NCBI GenBank assembly: GCA_030147525.1
Contig: JASBVF010000055.1
Span: 180,446 to 244,445 of the forward strand
DNA length: 64,000 bases
Origin: Bacteroidota bacterium
GTDB taxonomy: Bacteria; Bacteroidota; Bacteroidia; Chitinophagales; Saprospiraceae
Reading direction: 5' to 3'
Shown here in pieces: positions 36,101-44,573 of the stretch. A model generated the notes under the pieces. The model made no database searches, was not told the origin of the DNA, and saw only the letters and a program-made list of their open reading frames with translations. Positions within the stretch are counted from its first letter, which is position 1. Each line of letters begins with the position of its first letter. The position numbers and the translations under genes are program-made.

Positions 36101-36430
36101 ATGGCAGACAAGTTTCGGTTTTGTATTTCGCTGTTTTTTTTGGCGATGCTTTCCACGCTCATGCCAGGTTGTATGACTGAGGAATCGTTGCCGGTCAGCG
36201 AAGAGAAGCTGGTGCCTGTATTGGCTGATGTACATGTGGCGGAGACGGCCCTGATTTCGTTCAATGAACCCGAAAAAGATTCCATTGCAAAGGCCTATTA
36301 CCGCCAGATCATGACCATCCACGATATGGACCGGGAGGTGTTTGATACCTGCCTTGCTATTTTGAGAAGAAACCCTGAGCTGATGGGGGAAATTTATGAT
36401 AAAGTTTATAAACTTCTGGATACAGAATAG
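36101..36430 (+). CDS. DUF4296 lipoprotein
   Basis: 109 residues from ATG 36101; a TTG at 36080 in frame is less likely. A signal peptide ends in a PGC lipobox (cysteine at about 24 of the ATG form). The mature protein is helical, with LVPVLADVHVAETAL and YRQIMTIHDMDREVFDTCLAIL. This matches the small DUF4296 lipoproteins common in Bacteroidota, of unknown function. It lies 63 bases after the SixA gene and may share its transcript. Confidence 0.8.
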   Translation: MADKFRFCISLFFLAMLSTLMPGCMTEESLPVSEEKLVPVLADVHVAETALISFNEPEKDSIAKAYYRQIMTIHDMDREVFDTCLAILRRNPELMGEIYDKVYKLLDTE

Positions 36431-36480
36431 CAAGAGTTAGAATAAGGCTGTCCTGCGTTCAGGGTAAGCCGGAACTGAGC

Positions 36481-36511
36481 TTTGGGCAATGTAAAATTTT
36501 ACTTTACTTTG
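36481..36511 (+). promoter_or_regulatory. Promoter of the two-component system
   Basis: TTTG (36481-36484), a 19-base spacer, then TTACTTTG (36504-36511). This differs from the Bacteroidota consensus TAnnTTTG at one position and gives a leader of about 85 bases before the response regulator. Confidence 0.62.
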
Positions 36512-36603
36512 GTATTCAATAACTTAACAATTTCTTAATCCGATCAAACCGGGTTAACAGCAGGTTCACTTTAATTTCGCCGTCAATTAAAAAGGCAAAT
36601 TGC

Positions 36604-37290
36604 ATGGAAGAGAAAAAAATCCTCGTAGTTGATGATGAGCCGGACATTCTCGAAATTTTGGCTTACAATCTCAGAAAGGAAGGCTTTCAGGTTACGACTG
36701 CCAACAATGGCGAGGAAGGACTGAAAAAAGCCGCCGAGGTAAAACCCGACCTGATCATTCTGGATATCATGATGCCTCAGATGGATGGGGTGGAAGTTTG
36801 CAGGAATATCCGTAGCCGGAAAGAATTCGACAGCACTTTGATAGCTTTCCTTACGGCCAGAGAAGAGGATTATTCTCAGATTGCAGCGTTGGATGTGGGC
36901 GGCGACGACTACATCACCAAACCCATCAAACCACGGGTACTCATGAGCAGGGTGAAAGCACTGCTGCGCCGTGCAGGCAAAGGCGATGATGAAATTGACA
37001 GTAAAAACATTATTGAGTTGGGTGACCTTACCATCGACAAAGAGCGGGTAATGGTAACGAGAGGCGAAGAGGAAATCGAATTGGCCAAAAAGGAGTTTGA
37101 ATTGCTCAACCTTCTCGCCAGTAAGCCGGGTAAAGTTTTTACCAGAGAGGAAATATTCAACAAAGTCTGGGGTACTGACGTTATCGTTGGCAATCGAACC
37201 ATCGACGTTCACATCAGAAAACTTCGGGAAAAAATAGGCGATGATTACATCAAAACCATCAAAGGAATCGGATATCGATTTGAGTTCTGA
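36604..37290 (+). CDS. OmpR/PhoB-type response regulator
   Basis: 228 residues. The receiver domain (about 5-120) has the acidic pocket VVDDE, phosphoacceptor D54 in LDIMMPQMDG, T84-like FLTAREE and K105-like ITKPIKP. The C-terminal winged-helix DNA-binding domain (about 130-228) ends in TIKGIGYRFEF, typical of PhoB. It is translated together with the histidine kinase, whose start lies 50 bases inside this gene. A phosphate or envelope signal is possible given PhoR-like partner architecture, but no target is visible. Confidence 0.93.
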   Translation: MEEKKILVVDDEPDILEILAYNLRKEGFQVTTANNGEEGLKKAAEVKPDLIILDIMMPQMDGVEVCRNIRSRKEFDSTLIAFLTAREEDYSQIAALDVGGDDYITKPIKPRVLMSRVKALLRRAGKGDDEIDSKNIIELGDLTIDKERVMVTRGEEEIELAKKEFELLNLLASKPGKVFTREEIFNKVWGTDVIVGNRTIDVHIRKLREKIGDDYIKTIKGIGYRFEF

Positions 37291-38425
37291 CCAACAGCTT
37301 CAGACTGCTGAAAATGATGCCGCATCTTCTCACCTCTGGGATTCCATTAAAAGCCTGGAACCCTTTGCCAACCAAAGACTTAAAAACCCTACGCCCCGAC
37401 GCATCACCATCCTGTCGTCCACAGGAATCGCTGCCAGCCTCATCATTGTTCTGACCTTACTCGACCTGACCGGTTTGATGCCGGTGCCGTGGTGGCTACC
37501 TTTCATTGCGGGCAGTGTGGTTTTCCTTTCGGCGTTTTTCATCATCAATTATTACCTGAAAAACTACATCTACCGCAAAATCAAGGTGATTTACAAAAGC
37601 ATTCACCAACACAAGCTTTCCACCGTGGAAAAACGGGAAGTTGTCGATATGAGAGTCGACATGATGGAAGAGGTGGAAAAAGAAGTGGAAGAGTGGGCTG
37701 CCAAGCAGGAAAAGGAAATCGAACAGCTGAAAACCTGGCAGGACTATCGCCGCAAGTTTCTCGGTGACATTTCCCACGAGCTGAAAACGCCTATTTTCAA
37801 TATTCAGGGCTACCTGGAAACGCTGCTCGACGGAGGTTTGGAAGATGAGGGTATCAACAAACTTTACCTCCAGCGGGCCGCAAAAAATGTGGACCGTCTC
37901 AACACCATCGTGGAAGATCTCGAAATTATCTCCCGCCTCGAATCGGGCGAACTCATTCTCGACATGCAGCAGTTCGATATCCGGTCATTGACCGAGGAGG
38001 TGTTCGAAGACCTCGAGATCAAAGCCAGCGAACGAAATATCAAACTACTCCTCAAACCCGGCGCTGACCAGCACTACCGGATTCGGGCCGACCGGGAATA
38101 CATCCGGCAGGTGCTCATGAACCTGGTGAACAACTCCATCAAATACGGCAACCGCAACGGCGTCACCAAAGTCGGATTTTACGACATGGATAAAAACGTC
38201 CTTGTTGAGGTGGCGGACAGCGGCATTGGCATTCCTTCCGAACACCTGAACCACGTTTTCGACCGCTTCTACCGGGTGGATAAAAGCCGCTCACGGGAGC
38301 AGGGCGGCTCTGGCCTCGGGCTTTCCATCGTGAAACACATCATCGAGGCGCACAAACAGACGATCAACGTCCGCAGTACCCGCAATGTGGGTTCTACTTT
38401 TGGTTTTACACTTGAAAAAGCCTGA
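37241..38425 (+). CDS. PhoR-like sensor histidine kinase
   Basis: 394 residues from ATG 37241, which overlaps the response regulator by 50 bases in another frame; no later ATG precedes the membrane spans. Two membrane spans (about 54-76 and 85-107) leave almost no periplasmic loop, so it probably senses within the membrane or through another protein. A charged coiled-coil (about 125-165) leads to the HisKA box DISHELKTP with H179. HATPase boxes follow: N in LMNLVNNSIKYG, ADSGIGIP, and GGSGLGLSIVKHI. Cognate to the adjacent response regulator. Confidence 0.93.
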   Translation: MITSKPSKESDIDLSSDQQLQTAENDAASSHLWDSIKSLEPFANQRLKNPTPRRITILSSTGIAASLIIVLTLLDLTGLMPVPWWLPFIAGSVVFLSAFFIINYYLKNYIYRKIKVIYKSIHQHKLSTVEKREVVDMRVDMMEEVEKEVEEWAAKQEKEIEQLKTWQDYRRKFLGDISHELKTPIFNIQGYLETLLDGGLEDEGINKLYLQRAAKNVDRLNTIVEDLEIISRLESGELILDMQQFDIRSLTEEVFEDLEIKASERNIKLLLKPGADQHYRIRADREYIRQVLMNLVNNSIKYGNRNGVTKVGFYDMDKNVLVEVADSGIGIPSEHLNHVFDRFYRVDKSRSREQGGSGLGLSIVKHIIEAHKQTINVRSTRNVGSTFGFTLEKA

Positions 38426-38485
38426 TTTTCCTGCTGTTTTCAACATCCAAAAGTGCTCTCGCTTGTTTGGCGTTTTAAAATACTC

Positions 38486-39076
38486 ATGAAAAAAGCCACT
38501 GCTACCCTGTTCTTTTTCAACCTGGCCTTGCTGCTTGCTGCGCAAAATCTGACGCTGCAGGACTACAATCAAAAACGACTGGATACGAACCGGAAAGCCA
38601 TGTACGTGCTCGGCGCATGGGCGGTCGGCAATCTTGCTGCCGGTTCGGTGTTAATGACCCAAAAACAGGGCGAGGATAAATATTTCCATCAAATGAATGC
38701 AGGGTGGGGCGCCGTCAACCTGGGCATTGCGGCGTTTGGTTTTTTTTCTGCGTCCAATACGGACCCGGCATCATTTGATGTGTTCACCACAGTGCAGGAA
38801 CAATACAACATGCAGAAAATCCTACTTTTCAATGCCGGGCTGGACATTGGCTACATGGCCGGCGGTTTCTACCTGATGGAAAGATCAAAAAATACCGACA
38901 AGCGGCCGGAGCGCCTTAAAGGTTTTGGTAAAAGCATCGTGTTGCAGGGCGCATTTCTGTTTGCGTTCGACCTGACGACTTACCTGTTTCACGCAAAAAA
39001 CAATGAAGGACTGAAAGGTTTCATGGAGGGGTTGAGCTTCACCGGCGACAGCTTGTCGTGGCGATATGTTTTTTGA
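38486..39076 (+). CDS. Membrane protein of unknown function (DUF6992-like)
   Basis: 196 residues from ATG 38486, which gives a signal peptide (MKKATATLFFFNLALLLAAQ). The mature part has about four hydrophobic segments (YVLGAWAVGNLAAGSVLM, WGAVNLGIAAFGFF, GLDIGYMAGGFYLM, SIVLQGAFLFAFDLTTYLF), spaced by short polar loops. I believe it resembles DUF6992 proteins of Bacteroidota, without certainty. It begins 61 bases after the histidine kinase and ends at a shared terminator. Function unknown. Confidence 0.65.
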   Translation: MKKATATLFFFNLALLLAAQNLTLQDYNQKRLDTNRKAMYVLGAWAVGNLAAGSVLMTQKQGEDKYFHQMNAGWGAVNLGIAAFGFFSASNTDPASFDVFTTVQEQYNMQKILLFNAGLDIGYMAGGFYLMERSKNTDKRPERLKGFGKSIVLQGAFLFAFDLTTYLFHAKNNEGLKGFMEGLSFTGDSLSWRYVF

Positions 39077-39086
39077 TAAAATATTA

Positions 39087-39116
39087 CATCCGGCTTCCGT
39101 TTTGGAAAGCCGGATG
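39087..39116. terminator. Terminator hairpin between convergent genes
   Basis: CATCCGGCTTCC (39087-39098) pairs with GGAAAGCCGGATG (39104-39116) with one bulged A. It separates the DUF6992-like gene from the acetate-channel gene. Confidence 0.72.
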
Positions 39117-39126
39117 CGTGTGAAAA

Positions 39127-39756
39127 TCAGTTTACAGAGACCTTTTCAAGTATGCCTTTAGTTGGTTTTGACCGGACCTTAAACTTTTCTCCAGGTTCCC
39201 AGATCGGTAAAATTACCTTTCCCCTCGCTTCATTCAACACTTCAGCCATGGCCAGATAGATGGCTGAAAATCCACAGATGATGCCTTCGTAACCGGCTAT
39301 CGTTCCGATGAATTCAGATCCTGTCCAGTCACGGATGGCAAGCAGGAAGAACAAAATCCACAAGCTGAGGAAGATGAATTGCAGGACTTTGTTTTTACCA
39401 AAAGTACCTACCCACATGGCGAAGGTGAAAAGTCCCCACATGAAAAGATACCAGCCCATGTAGGCTGTTTCCGTAGCGGCGCCTTTGGCCCAGCCGAATT
39501 CCGGGAACACCCAAAGAGCGACGAGCGTGATCCAGAACAATCCGTAAGAAGTGAAAGCCGTGGTGCCGAAGGTGTTGCCTTTTTTAAATTCGAGGACCCC
39601 AGCGATGACCTGGGCGATGCCGCCATAGAAAAGACCCATGGCCAGGATCATGGCACTCACCGGGAAGAAACCGGCGTTGTGGATGTTGAGTAAAACGGTG
39701 GTCATGCCGAAGCCCATCAGGCCCAGCGGTGCGGGATTTGATAATTTCGCTTCCAT
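39127..39756 (-). CDS. SatP/YaaH-type acetate-succinate channel (GPR1/FUN34 family)
   Basis: 209 residues from ATG 39756 (MEAKLSNPAPLGLMGFGMTT); the frame extends to 39855 but the NPAPLGL family signature should lie near the N-terminus. Six membrane spans are apparent, with the typical FYGGIAQVIAGVLEFKKGNTFG and TSYGLFWITLV segments. The family conducts acetate and succinate across the inner membrane. Single gene. Confidence 0.9.
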   Translation of the reverse strand: MEAKLSNPAPLGLMGFGMTTVLLNIHNAGFFPVSAMILAMGLFYGGIAQVIAGVLEFKKGNTFGTTAFTSYGLFWITLVALWVFPEFGWAKGAATETAYMGWYLFMWGLFTFAMWVGTFGKNKVLQFIFLSLWILFFLLAIRDWTGSEFIGTIAGYEGIICGFSAIYLAMAEVLNEARGKVILPIWEPGEKFKVRSKPTKGILEKVSVN

Positions 39757-39963
39757 AATTTTGGTGTGTAAAAACCTGGCAGCGAGCAACCCTGGCATAA
39801 CAGGCTTTGACCCGCTGTCAGGTTTTGAAATAATTGATAGCGAACTCGCCATCAATTATTTTTATCATTAAAATCTGCGGCAAGATTAACTGGAAAGAAC
39901 AAAGTTTCTGGTGAGCTTAGTCATGCGGAAATGTGAACTAAATCACTTTTAACGAACGAATTA

Positions 39964-40038
39964 CTCCCGTTGATCCGGCAGGTGAACGCAGACCGGCACC
40001 AAAAAATGATCTGCGTTCACCTGCGTGAACAACGGGAG
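39964..40038. repeat. Intergenic inverted repeat, element 5
   Basis: CTCCCGTTG (39964-39972) pairs with CAACGGGAG (40030-40038), and CAGGTGAACGCAGA (39979-39992) pairs perfectly with TCTGCGTTCACCTG (40010-40023). It precedes the stop of the M20D gene on its 3' side and could serve as its terminator. Unlike the other elements, the arms are not built from a repeated word. Confidence 0.75.
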
Positions 40039-40045
40039 AACGGAA

Positions 40046-41506
40046 TCATTTCCCATTGGCAGGCTGGGGCAGCGGTGCAGGGCCGTCCGGCAAAATCGCC
40101 TTGTAAACTGCATCGCCTTTCCGCTCCCTGAATTCCTTTTTCATGTCGGCCAGCAGTTGAGGTTTTTCATACAAATCCACCATGGTCATACCGAGTGCTT
40201 TGGCGGAATAAATCATTCCCTTGTGCCCGATGGACATACCTCCGCAGGCTACCACCGCCCACGAGTGCCATGGTGTATCCTTCGGCGCCGTGGTAACGCC
40301 GAGCCTGATTTCAGGCACCAGCCAGCTCACGTCGCCCACGTCGGTGGAGCCGCCTTTCGGATGTTCCCAGGTTTCCTCAAGCGGACGTATTTCACTATCG
40401 ATGCCCACCTGGGGTTTGCCTGTTGCGGCTTGTATTTTTTTGGCAAAAGCGGTCTCCTCCTCCGTGTAGGTGATGGGGCCGAGCAGCTCCAGGTTTTTTT
40501 GCATGGCAGCGCCGCCGGTACGGTTCACGAGCACCTCGTGCAGCCCGGAAACGAGGTTGATTTTGTAGTCCACTTCAGCCATCATGGCTGCACCGGCGAT
40601 CATTTTTTCCACCCGGTCGTACACATGCTGCACGCCGTCCCGCTTTGAATCTCTGACCCTGACCCAAACCCTTGCATATTCCGGTACTACGTTCACCACG
40701 TCGCCGCCATGCTGGATTTGGTAGTGAATCCGGACGGTGGGTTTGACGTGTTCCCGCAGGAAGTTCAGACCGGTGGTGAACAATTCAAGGCCGTCGAGGG
40801 CGCTGCGGCCATTCCAGGGGTCGCCGGATGCGTGGGCGGCTTGCCCGAAAAATTCCACGGTGAAATCCACCAGTGCCAGTGAGCTTTGTACCTCTGCTTT
40901 CGTTTCAGCGGACGGGTGCCAGTCGAGGCAGGCATCGAGATCGTCGAAGAGGCCGGCACGGGCCATGAACAATTTTCCAAAATATTTCTCCTCGGCAGGC
41001 GTGCCGTAAAATCGGACGGTGCCCTTGATTTTTCCCTGTTCCATCAATTCCTTCACGGCAATGGCTGCGCCGAGGCTGCCTACCCCGAAGAGGTTGTGGC
41101 CGCAGCCGTGCCCGGCGGCGCCTGCTTCCAGCGGCTCTTTTTCAGGTTGTGCTTTTTGTGAAATGCCCGGCAGGGCGTCGAATTCGCCCAGAATTCCGAT
41201 GATGGGCGAGCCGCTGCCGTAGCTGGCGATGAAAGCGGTGGGAAGGTCTGCCACACCACGTTCCACCCGGAAGCCCTGCGCTTCGGCGTAGTCGGCCAGC
41301 AGCTTGGCGGATTTGTTTTCTTCAAATGCCGTTTCTGCATACGCCCAGATCTGGTCGCTCATTTTGATGAAATCCGCCTGATGTTTTTCAACGGATTGCA
41401 CGATGGCTTTTTTGTTGGCCGTCATGCCGCCTGCGTTTTTTTGTGCGTGTGAAATGCCGGTGAGAGCCGCCACCAGCAGTAAGGTGAGAAGTGTTGAAAT
41501 TTTCAT
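40046..41506 (-). CDS. Secreted M20D amidohydrolase, AbgB-like
   Basis: 486 residues with a signal peptide (MKISTLLTLLLVAALTGISHAQ). Metal-site motifs of the M20D group are present: AGHGCGHNLFG, GTPAEEKYFGK and the late STDVGDVSWLVP. The closest family known to me is AbgB, a subunit of p-aminobenzoyl-glutamate hydrolase, and related aminoacylases. Export suggests it hydrolyses N-acylated amino acids or small peptides in the periplasm. The gene is followed by an inverted repeat at 39964-40038. Confidence 0.85.
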   Translation of the reverse strand: MKISTLLTLLLVAALTGISHAQKNAGGMTANKKAIVQSVEKHQADFIKMSDQIWAYAETAFEENKSAKLLADYAEAQGFRVERGVADLPTAFIASYGSGSPIIGILGEFDALPGISQKAQPEKEPLEAGAAGHGCGHNLFGVGSLGAAIAVKELMEQGKIKGTVRFYGTPAEEKYFGKLFMARAGLFDDLDACLDWHPSAETKAEVQSSLALVDFTVEFFGQAAHASGDPWNGRSALDGLELFTTGLNFLREHVKPTVRIHYQIQHGGDVVNVVPEYARVWVRVRDSKRDGVQHVYDRVEKMIAGAAMMAEVDYKINLVSGLHEVLVNRTGGAAMQKNLELLGPITYTEEETAFAKKIQAATGKPQVGIDSEIRPLEETWEHPKGGSTDVGDVSWLVPEIRLGVTTAPKDTPWHSWAVVACGGMSIGHKGMIYSAKALGMTMVDLYEKPQLLADMKKEFRERKGDAVYKAILPDGPAPLPQPANGK

Positions 41507-41596
41507 ACTGCATTCAATTTTTTTACGATGAAATTTGAAAGGTGTAAAATGGGAAATTTCACCGAAACCGCCAACGGAAAGGAATCAGCAGGCAGG

Positions 41597-42634
41597 TTAA
41601 ACCTTCGACAACAGCGCCCGGTTGATGTCCCGCACCAGTCCGGGCCCGGCGTATACCATACCTGAGTAAACCTGCACCAGGGTTGCGCCGGCTGCCAGTT
41701 TTTCCAGCGCATCGGCCGGGGAGGTGATGCCTCCGACGCCGATGATGGTTACCTTGCCGTTTGATTTTTTGTGAAGATAGCGAATGACCTCCGTTGATCG
41801 TTCCCGGACAGGCTTCCCGCTGAGCCCGCCGGCGCCGATGGCTTCCACAGTTTGCGGGCTGGTTTTCAGACCGGCCCGGCTGATGGTGGTGTTGGTTGCG
41901 ATGAGTCCGTCGAGTTTAGTATCCTGCACGATGCCGAGGATGTCGTCAAGTTGTTCGTTGGTGAGGTCGGGGGCGATTTTTAATAAAATGGGTTTGGGCG
42001 AAGCTTTTTGATTGTTCAACTGCTGCAGGTGGGTGAGCAGGGCCGTGAGCGGTTCTTTCTCCTGCAATTCCCGGAGGCCGGGCGTGTTGGGAGAGCTGAC
42101 GTTGACCACAAAATAATCCACGTAAGGGAACAGGGCTTCGAAGCAGATGGCGTAGTCACGGGTAGCTTGTTCGTTGGGGGTTACTTTGTTTTTGCCGATG
42201 TTGCCGCCGATGATGAGGCCCTTCGGGCGGTTGGCTTTCAGGCGTTTGACCATTGCTTCCACGCCTTCGTTGTTGAAACCCATGCGGTTGATGAGCCCCT
42301 CGTCTTCCGGTAGACGGAAAAGGCGGGGCTGTGGATTTCCCTCCTGCCCGACGGGGGTGACGGTGCCTATTTCAATAAAACCAAAACCAAGTGCAGCCAT
42401 GGCCCGGTAGGATTTTCCGTCTTTGTCAAATCCTGCTGCCAGCCCGACGGGGTTGGGGAAGGTCAGGCCAAAAACTTTGCGCTCCAGCCGCCGGTCTTTG
42501 ACGCTGTATATTTTTTTGAAAATACTGCCGGCAATCGGTATGGAGAGTGTCATTTTTAACAAAGACACCGTGAGGTGATGCGCCCGCTCGGGCGAAAGGC
42601 GGAAGAGAATGGGCTTGAGTAGGTTTTGATACAT
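41597..42634 (-). CDS. pyrD: Dihydroorotate dehydrogenase, class 2 (quinone)
   Basis: 345 residues. It oxidises dihydroorotate to orotate in pyrimidine synthesis and passes electrons to quinone at the inner membrane. The N-terminal helical extension (about 1-50, [17 protein letters not shown]) is the membrane-docking region of class 2 enzymes. [14 protein letters not shown] binds FMN, and the catalytic serine lies in [41 protein letters not shown] near the C-terminus is the FMN phosphate site. Single gene. Confidence 0.96.
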   Translation of the reverse strand: MYQNLLKPILFRLSPERAHHLTVSLLKMTLSIPIAGSIFKKIYSVKDRRLERKVFGLTFPNPVGLAAGFDKDGKSYRAMAALGFGFIEIGTVTPVGQEGNPQPRLFRLPEDEGLINRMGFNNEGVEAMVKRLKANRPKGLIIGGNIGKNKVTPNEQATRDYAICFEALFPYVDYFVVNVSSPNTPGLRELQEKEPLTALLTHLQQLNNQKASPKPILLKIAPDLTNEQLDDILGIVQDTKLDGLIATNTTISRAGLKTSPQTVEAIGAGGLSGKPVRERSTEVIRYLHKKSNGKVTIIGVGGITSPADALEKLAAGATLVQVYSGMVYAGPGLVRDINRALLSKV

Positions 42635-42691
42635 TTCGTTTTGTATTATCTCTTTTTCATCAAAAAGCTGATGGCAAAATCGGGAAATATT

Positions 42692-43453
42692 TCAAAATAA
42701 CAATTCGTGCCAGCCGAATAGTTTAATGACGGCGGCTATCACGATGACAACCAGCAAGCGGTGCGCCCAGATGTTAACCTTCGGACTGCTGGCGCCGTAA
42801 TGAGCTGTGGCCCAGCCGCCTATCATCTGCCCGACGGCCATGAGCCCGCCGATTTTCCAGTCGATTAACCCTTTGCCCTGAAAGAGCAAAATGGCCAGGA
42901 TGGTGTATATGGCCACCATCAGGGACTTGACCACATTGGCATCGAGGAGGCTGTATCTTGCGCCAAGCACCATGACGGCCAGGAAAAAAATGCCCATGCC
43001 CATCTGAATGAAGCCTCCATAAAATCCAAGCGCCAGGTAAGCCGGAATGATCAGCCAGAGGCTGGGTTTGAAATTCACATCTGTTTCCCGCAACCAGCGT
43101 TCAGGTTTCACTAAAAGTACGAATAACATGAAGACCATCAGGTAACTGAACACGGTTTTGAACTGCTCATTGCTGACGCTGATGGCAACCCATGCGCCAA
43201 TGATGGCCCCGAAGGTGGTGGTGGCAAGTAGCAGCCAGCTGTTTTGCCAGTCGATTTTTCCGTGTTTGTAAAATGCCCACGAAGCGCCGATACTTTGCGA
43301 AGCGACCCCCAGCCTGTTGGTTCCGTTAGCGAGGTTGCCGGGCATGCCAAGTACTTCGGTCAGAATGGTCAGCGTGATGGCTGAGCCGTTGCCGGCGAGG
43401 GTATTGATGACGCCTGCGAGTGTGGCGCCGATGAATGCGATGAGGTAGTCCAA
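42692..43453 (-). CDS. TauE/SafE-family sulfite/anion exporter
   Basis: 253 residues with about eight membrane spans. The N-terminal GATLAGVINTLAGNGSAITLTILTEV and the repeated half in the second part are typical of the TSUP/TauE family, whose members export sulfite, sulfoacetate and similar anions. The start codon is TTG at 43453; no upstream ATG is available before the word-built repeat at 43479-43535. Confidence 0.85.
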   Translation of the reverse strand: MDYLIAFIGATLAGVINTLAGNGSAITLTILTEVLGMPGNLANGTNRLGVASQSIGASWAFYKHGKIDWQNSWLLLATTTFGAIIGAWVAISVSNEQFKTVFSYLMVFMLFVLLVKPERWLRETDVNFKPSLWLIIPAYLALGFYGGFIQMGMGIFFLAVMVLGARYSLLDANVVKSLMVAIYTILAILLFQGKGLIDWKIGGLMAVGQMIGGWATAHYGASSPKVNIWAHRLLVVIVIAAVIKLFGWHELLF

Positions 43454-43478
43454 GGGTGGAAGAGTTGAAAAGTTTAAT

Positions 43479-43535
43479 GGTTGAAAAGTTGAAGAATTTT
43501 ACCTGGCATTGGTTAAACCTTTCAACTATTCAACT
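43479..43535. repeat. Intergenic word-built inverted repeat, element 6
   Basis: GGTTGAAAAGTTGAA (43479-43493) pairs with TTCAACTATTCAACT (43521-43535) with a single A-A mismatch plus a G-T end pair. The left side continues the word GTTGAAAAG to 43463. It lies between the epimerase and TauE genes. Confidence 0.75.
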
Positions 43536-43539
43536 GAAA

Positions 43540-43941
43540 TCAAAGACTCTGGCACAATTCAACCAACACCCCATTCGCCGTTTTGGGGTGGATGAAACAG
43601 ACGAGTTTGTTGTCGGCACCACGTTTGGGTTCGGGATTGAGGATTCTGAAACCCTCTTTTTCAAGGCGTTGTATTTCTGCCCGGATGTCTTCGACTTCGA
43701 AGGCTACGTGATGAAGACCCTCGCCACGGCTTTCGATGAATTTGGCGATGGCGCTGTCAGGCGAGGTGGCTTCAAGGAGTTCGACTTTGGAGTCGCCTGT
43801 TTTAAAAAAAGAAGTAATCACGTTTTCGCTTTTGACTTCCTCAGTTTTGTAGGGTTGAATACCGAGGAGTTTAGCGTAGCATTCGTTGGCGGCTTCGAGG
43901 TTTTTGACGGCGATGCCGATGTGTTCAAGCTGTTTGACCAT
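43540..43941 (-). CDS. mce: Methylmalonyl-CoA epimerase
   Basis: 133 residues, the usual length. It interconverts the S and R forms of methylmalonyl-CoA in propionate metabolism. The glyoxalase-fold metal ligands appear in LEHIGIAVKNL (H7), GEGLHHVAFEVED (H at about 76) and GVLVELCQ (E at about 129). The only other possible carbon link nearby is the acetate channel; no mutase gene is in the window. Confidence 0.93.
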   Translation of the reverse strand: MVKQLEHIGIAVKNLEAANECYAKLLGIQPYKTEEVKSENVITSFFKTGDSKVELLEATSPDSAIAKFIESRGEGLHHVAFEVEDIRAEIQRLEKEGFRILNPEPKRGADNKLVCFIHPKTANGVLVELCQSL

Positions 43942-44134
43942 GACAATTTTTTTTGAGCGGCGAAAATCGGAAGAATGTTCGGGATTCAGTACCTTATCAG
44001 TTAGCTAAATCGGATAGGTTTTGGAAGGTTTGAGAAGGGTAGGGCGACTGCAAGGGTTAGGACACTTGCGATTACCCTGATGATAAAACACATATTGCCG
44101 GTGAACTAAAACCAGTAAAAGCAGGCAAGCCTAA

Positions 44135-44227
44135 CGACTTCACAAATTTTTTTCTTCCGAAAATGCCGGCACCCTCCACCATGAGGAAATACAAACCAGG
44201 CGGCAGAAATGACACGTCGGGTTGATT
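44135..44227 (-). pseudogene. Relic of a T9SS C-terminal sorting domain
   Basis: Read on the minus strand, 31 codons encode a sequence centred on VSFLPPGLYFLMVEGAGIF followed by GRKKFVKS. This is the standard end of a type A sorting domain (compare LPAGVYFLLVKYGDKVLRTFKIVK in the adhesin of this window). No start codon, signal peptide or upstream domain is attached, and the frame runs past the expected end. I read it as the decayed tail of a lost secreted-protein gene. Confidence 0.55.
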
Positions 44228-44489
44228 TAAACTACAGGTAGAGCGAAAATGCCGGAAGATTGCAAAAGTTGATTAACAGACCTGCTCCAATTTCCTACCA
44301 ACTGCGGAAAGCAAATTTCTCGGACCAATTCAGTCAGAAATGAAAAAAACGAAGCTGTTTTAAAGTCAGGTCCAGCCGAAGCCGAACCAATTTTCCGTTT
44401 GGCAAATGCTGCTTTTTTGAGCTTTTGGGCCGTTTTGAGAAATAAAAAGGATGACTTTCGTCAATTTTTCAAAAAATAATAATGAAAAG

Positions 44490-44520
44490 TTTGGTAGTTA
44501 ATTATAAAGCCCTATGTTTG
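44490..44520 (+). promoter_or_regulatory. Promoter of the GntR regulator gene
   Basis: TTTG (44490-44493), 19 bases, TATGTTTG (44513-44520): an exact Bacteroidota promoter. The ATG inside the -7 box cannot be the translation start, which supports ATG 44574. Confidence 0.78.
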
Positions 44521-44560
44521 GCGTACCAAAAATTGGTCGACCAATTATTAGTTCACCAAT
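44517..44560. promoter_or_regulatory. Three abutting FadR/UxuR-type operators
   Basis: AATTGGTCGACCAATT (44531-44546) is a perfect palindrome of the form ATTGGTnnACCAAT, the operator of UxuR/ExuR regulators of the FadR group. TTTGGCGTACCAAA (44517-44530) and ATTAGTTCACCAAT (44547-44560) are imperfect copies immediately on each side. The sites overlap the -7 box and the transcription start, so binding should repress the gene encoding the regulator. Confidence 0.68.
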
Positions 44561-44573
44561 CAAGCGCAACTCT

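Noticed and set aside
44517..44573. Start of the GntR regulator at 44514
   Set aside because: That ATG is part of the -7 promoter box and lies before the predicted transcription start, so it cannot be translated from this promoter.
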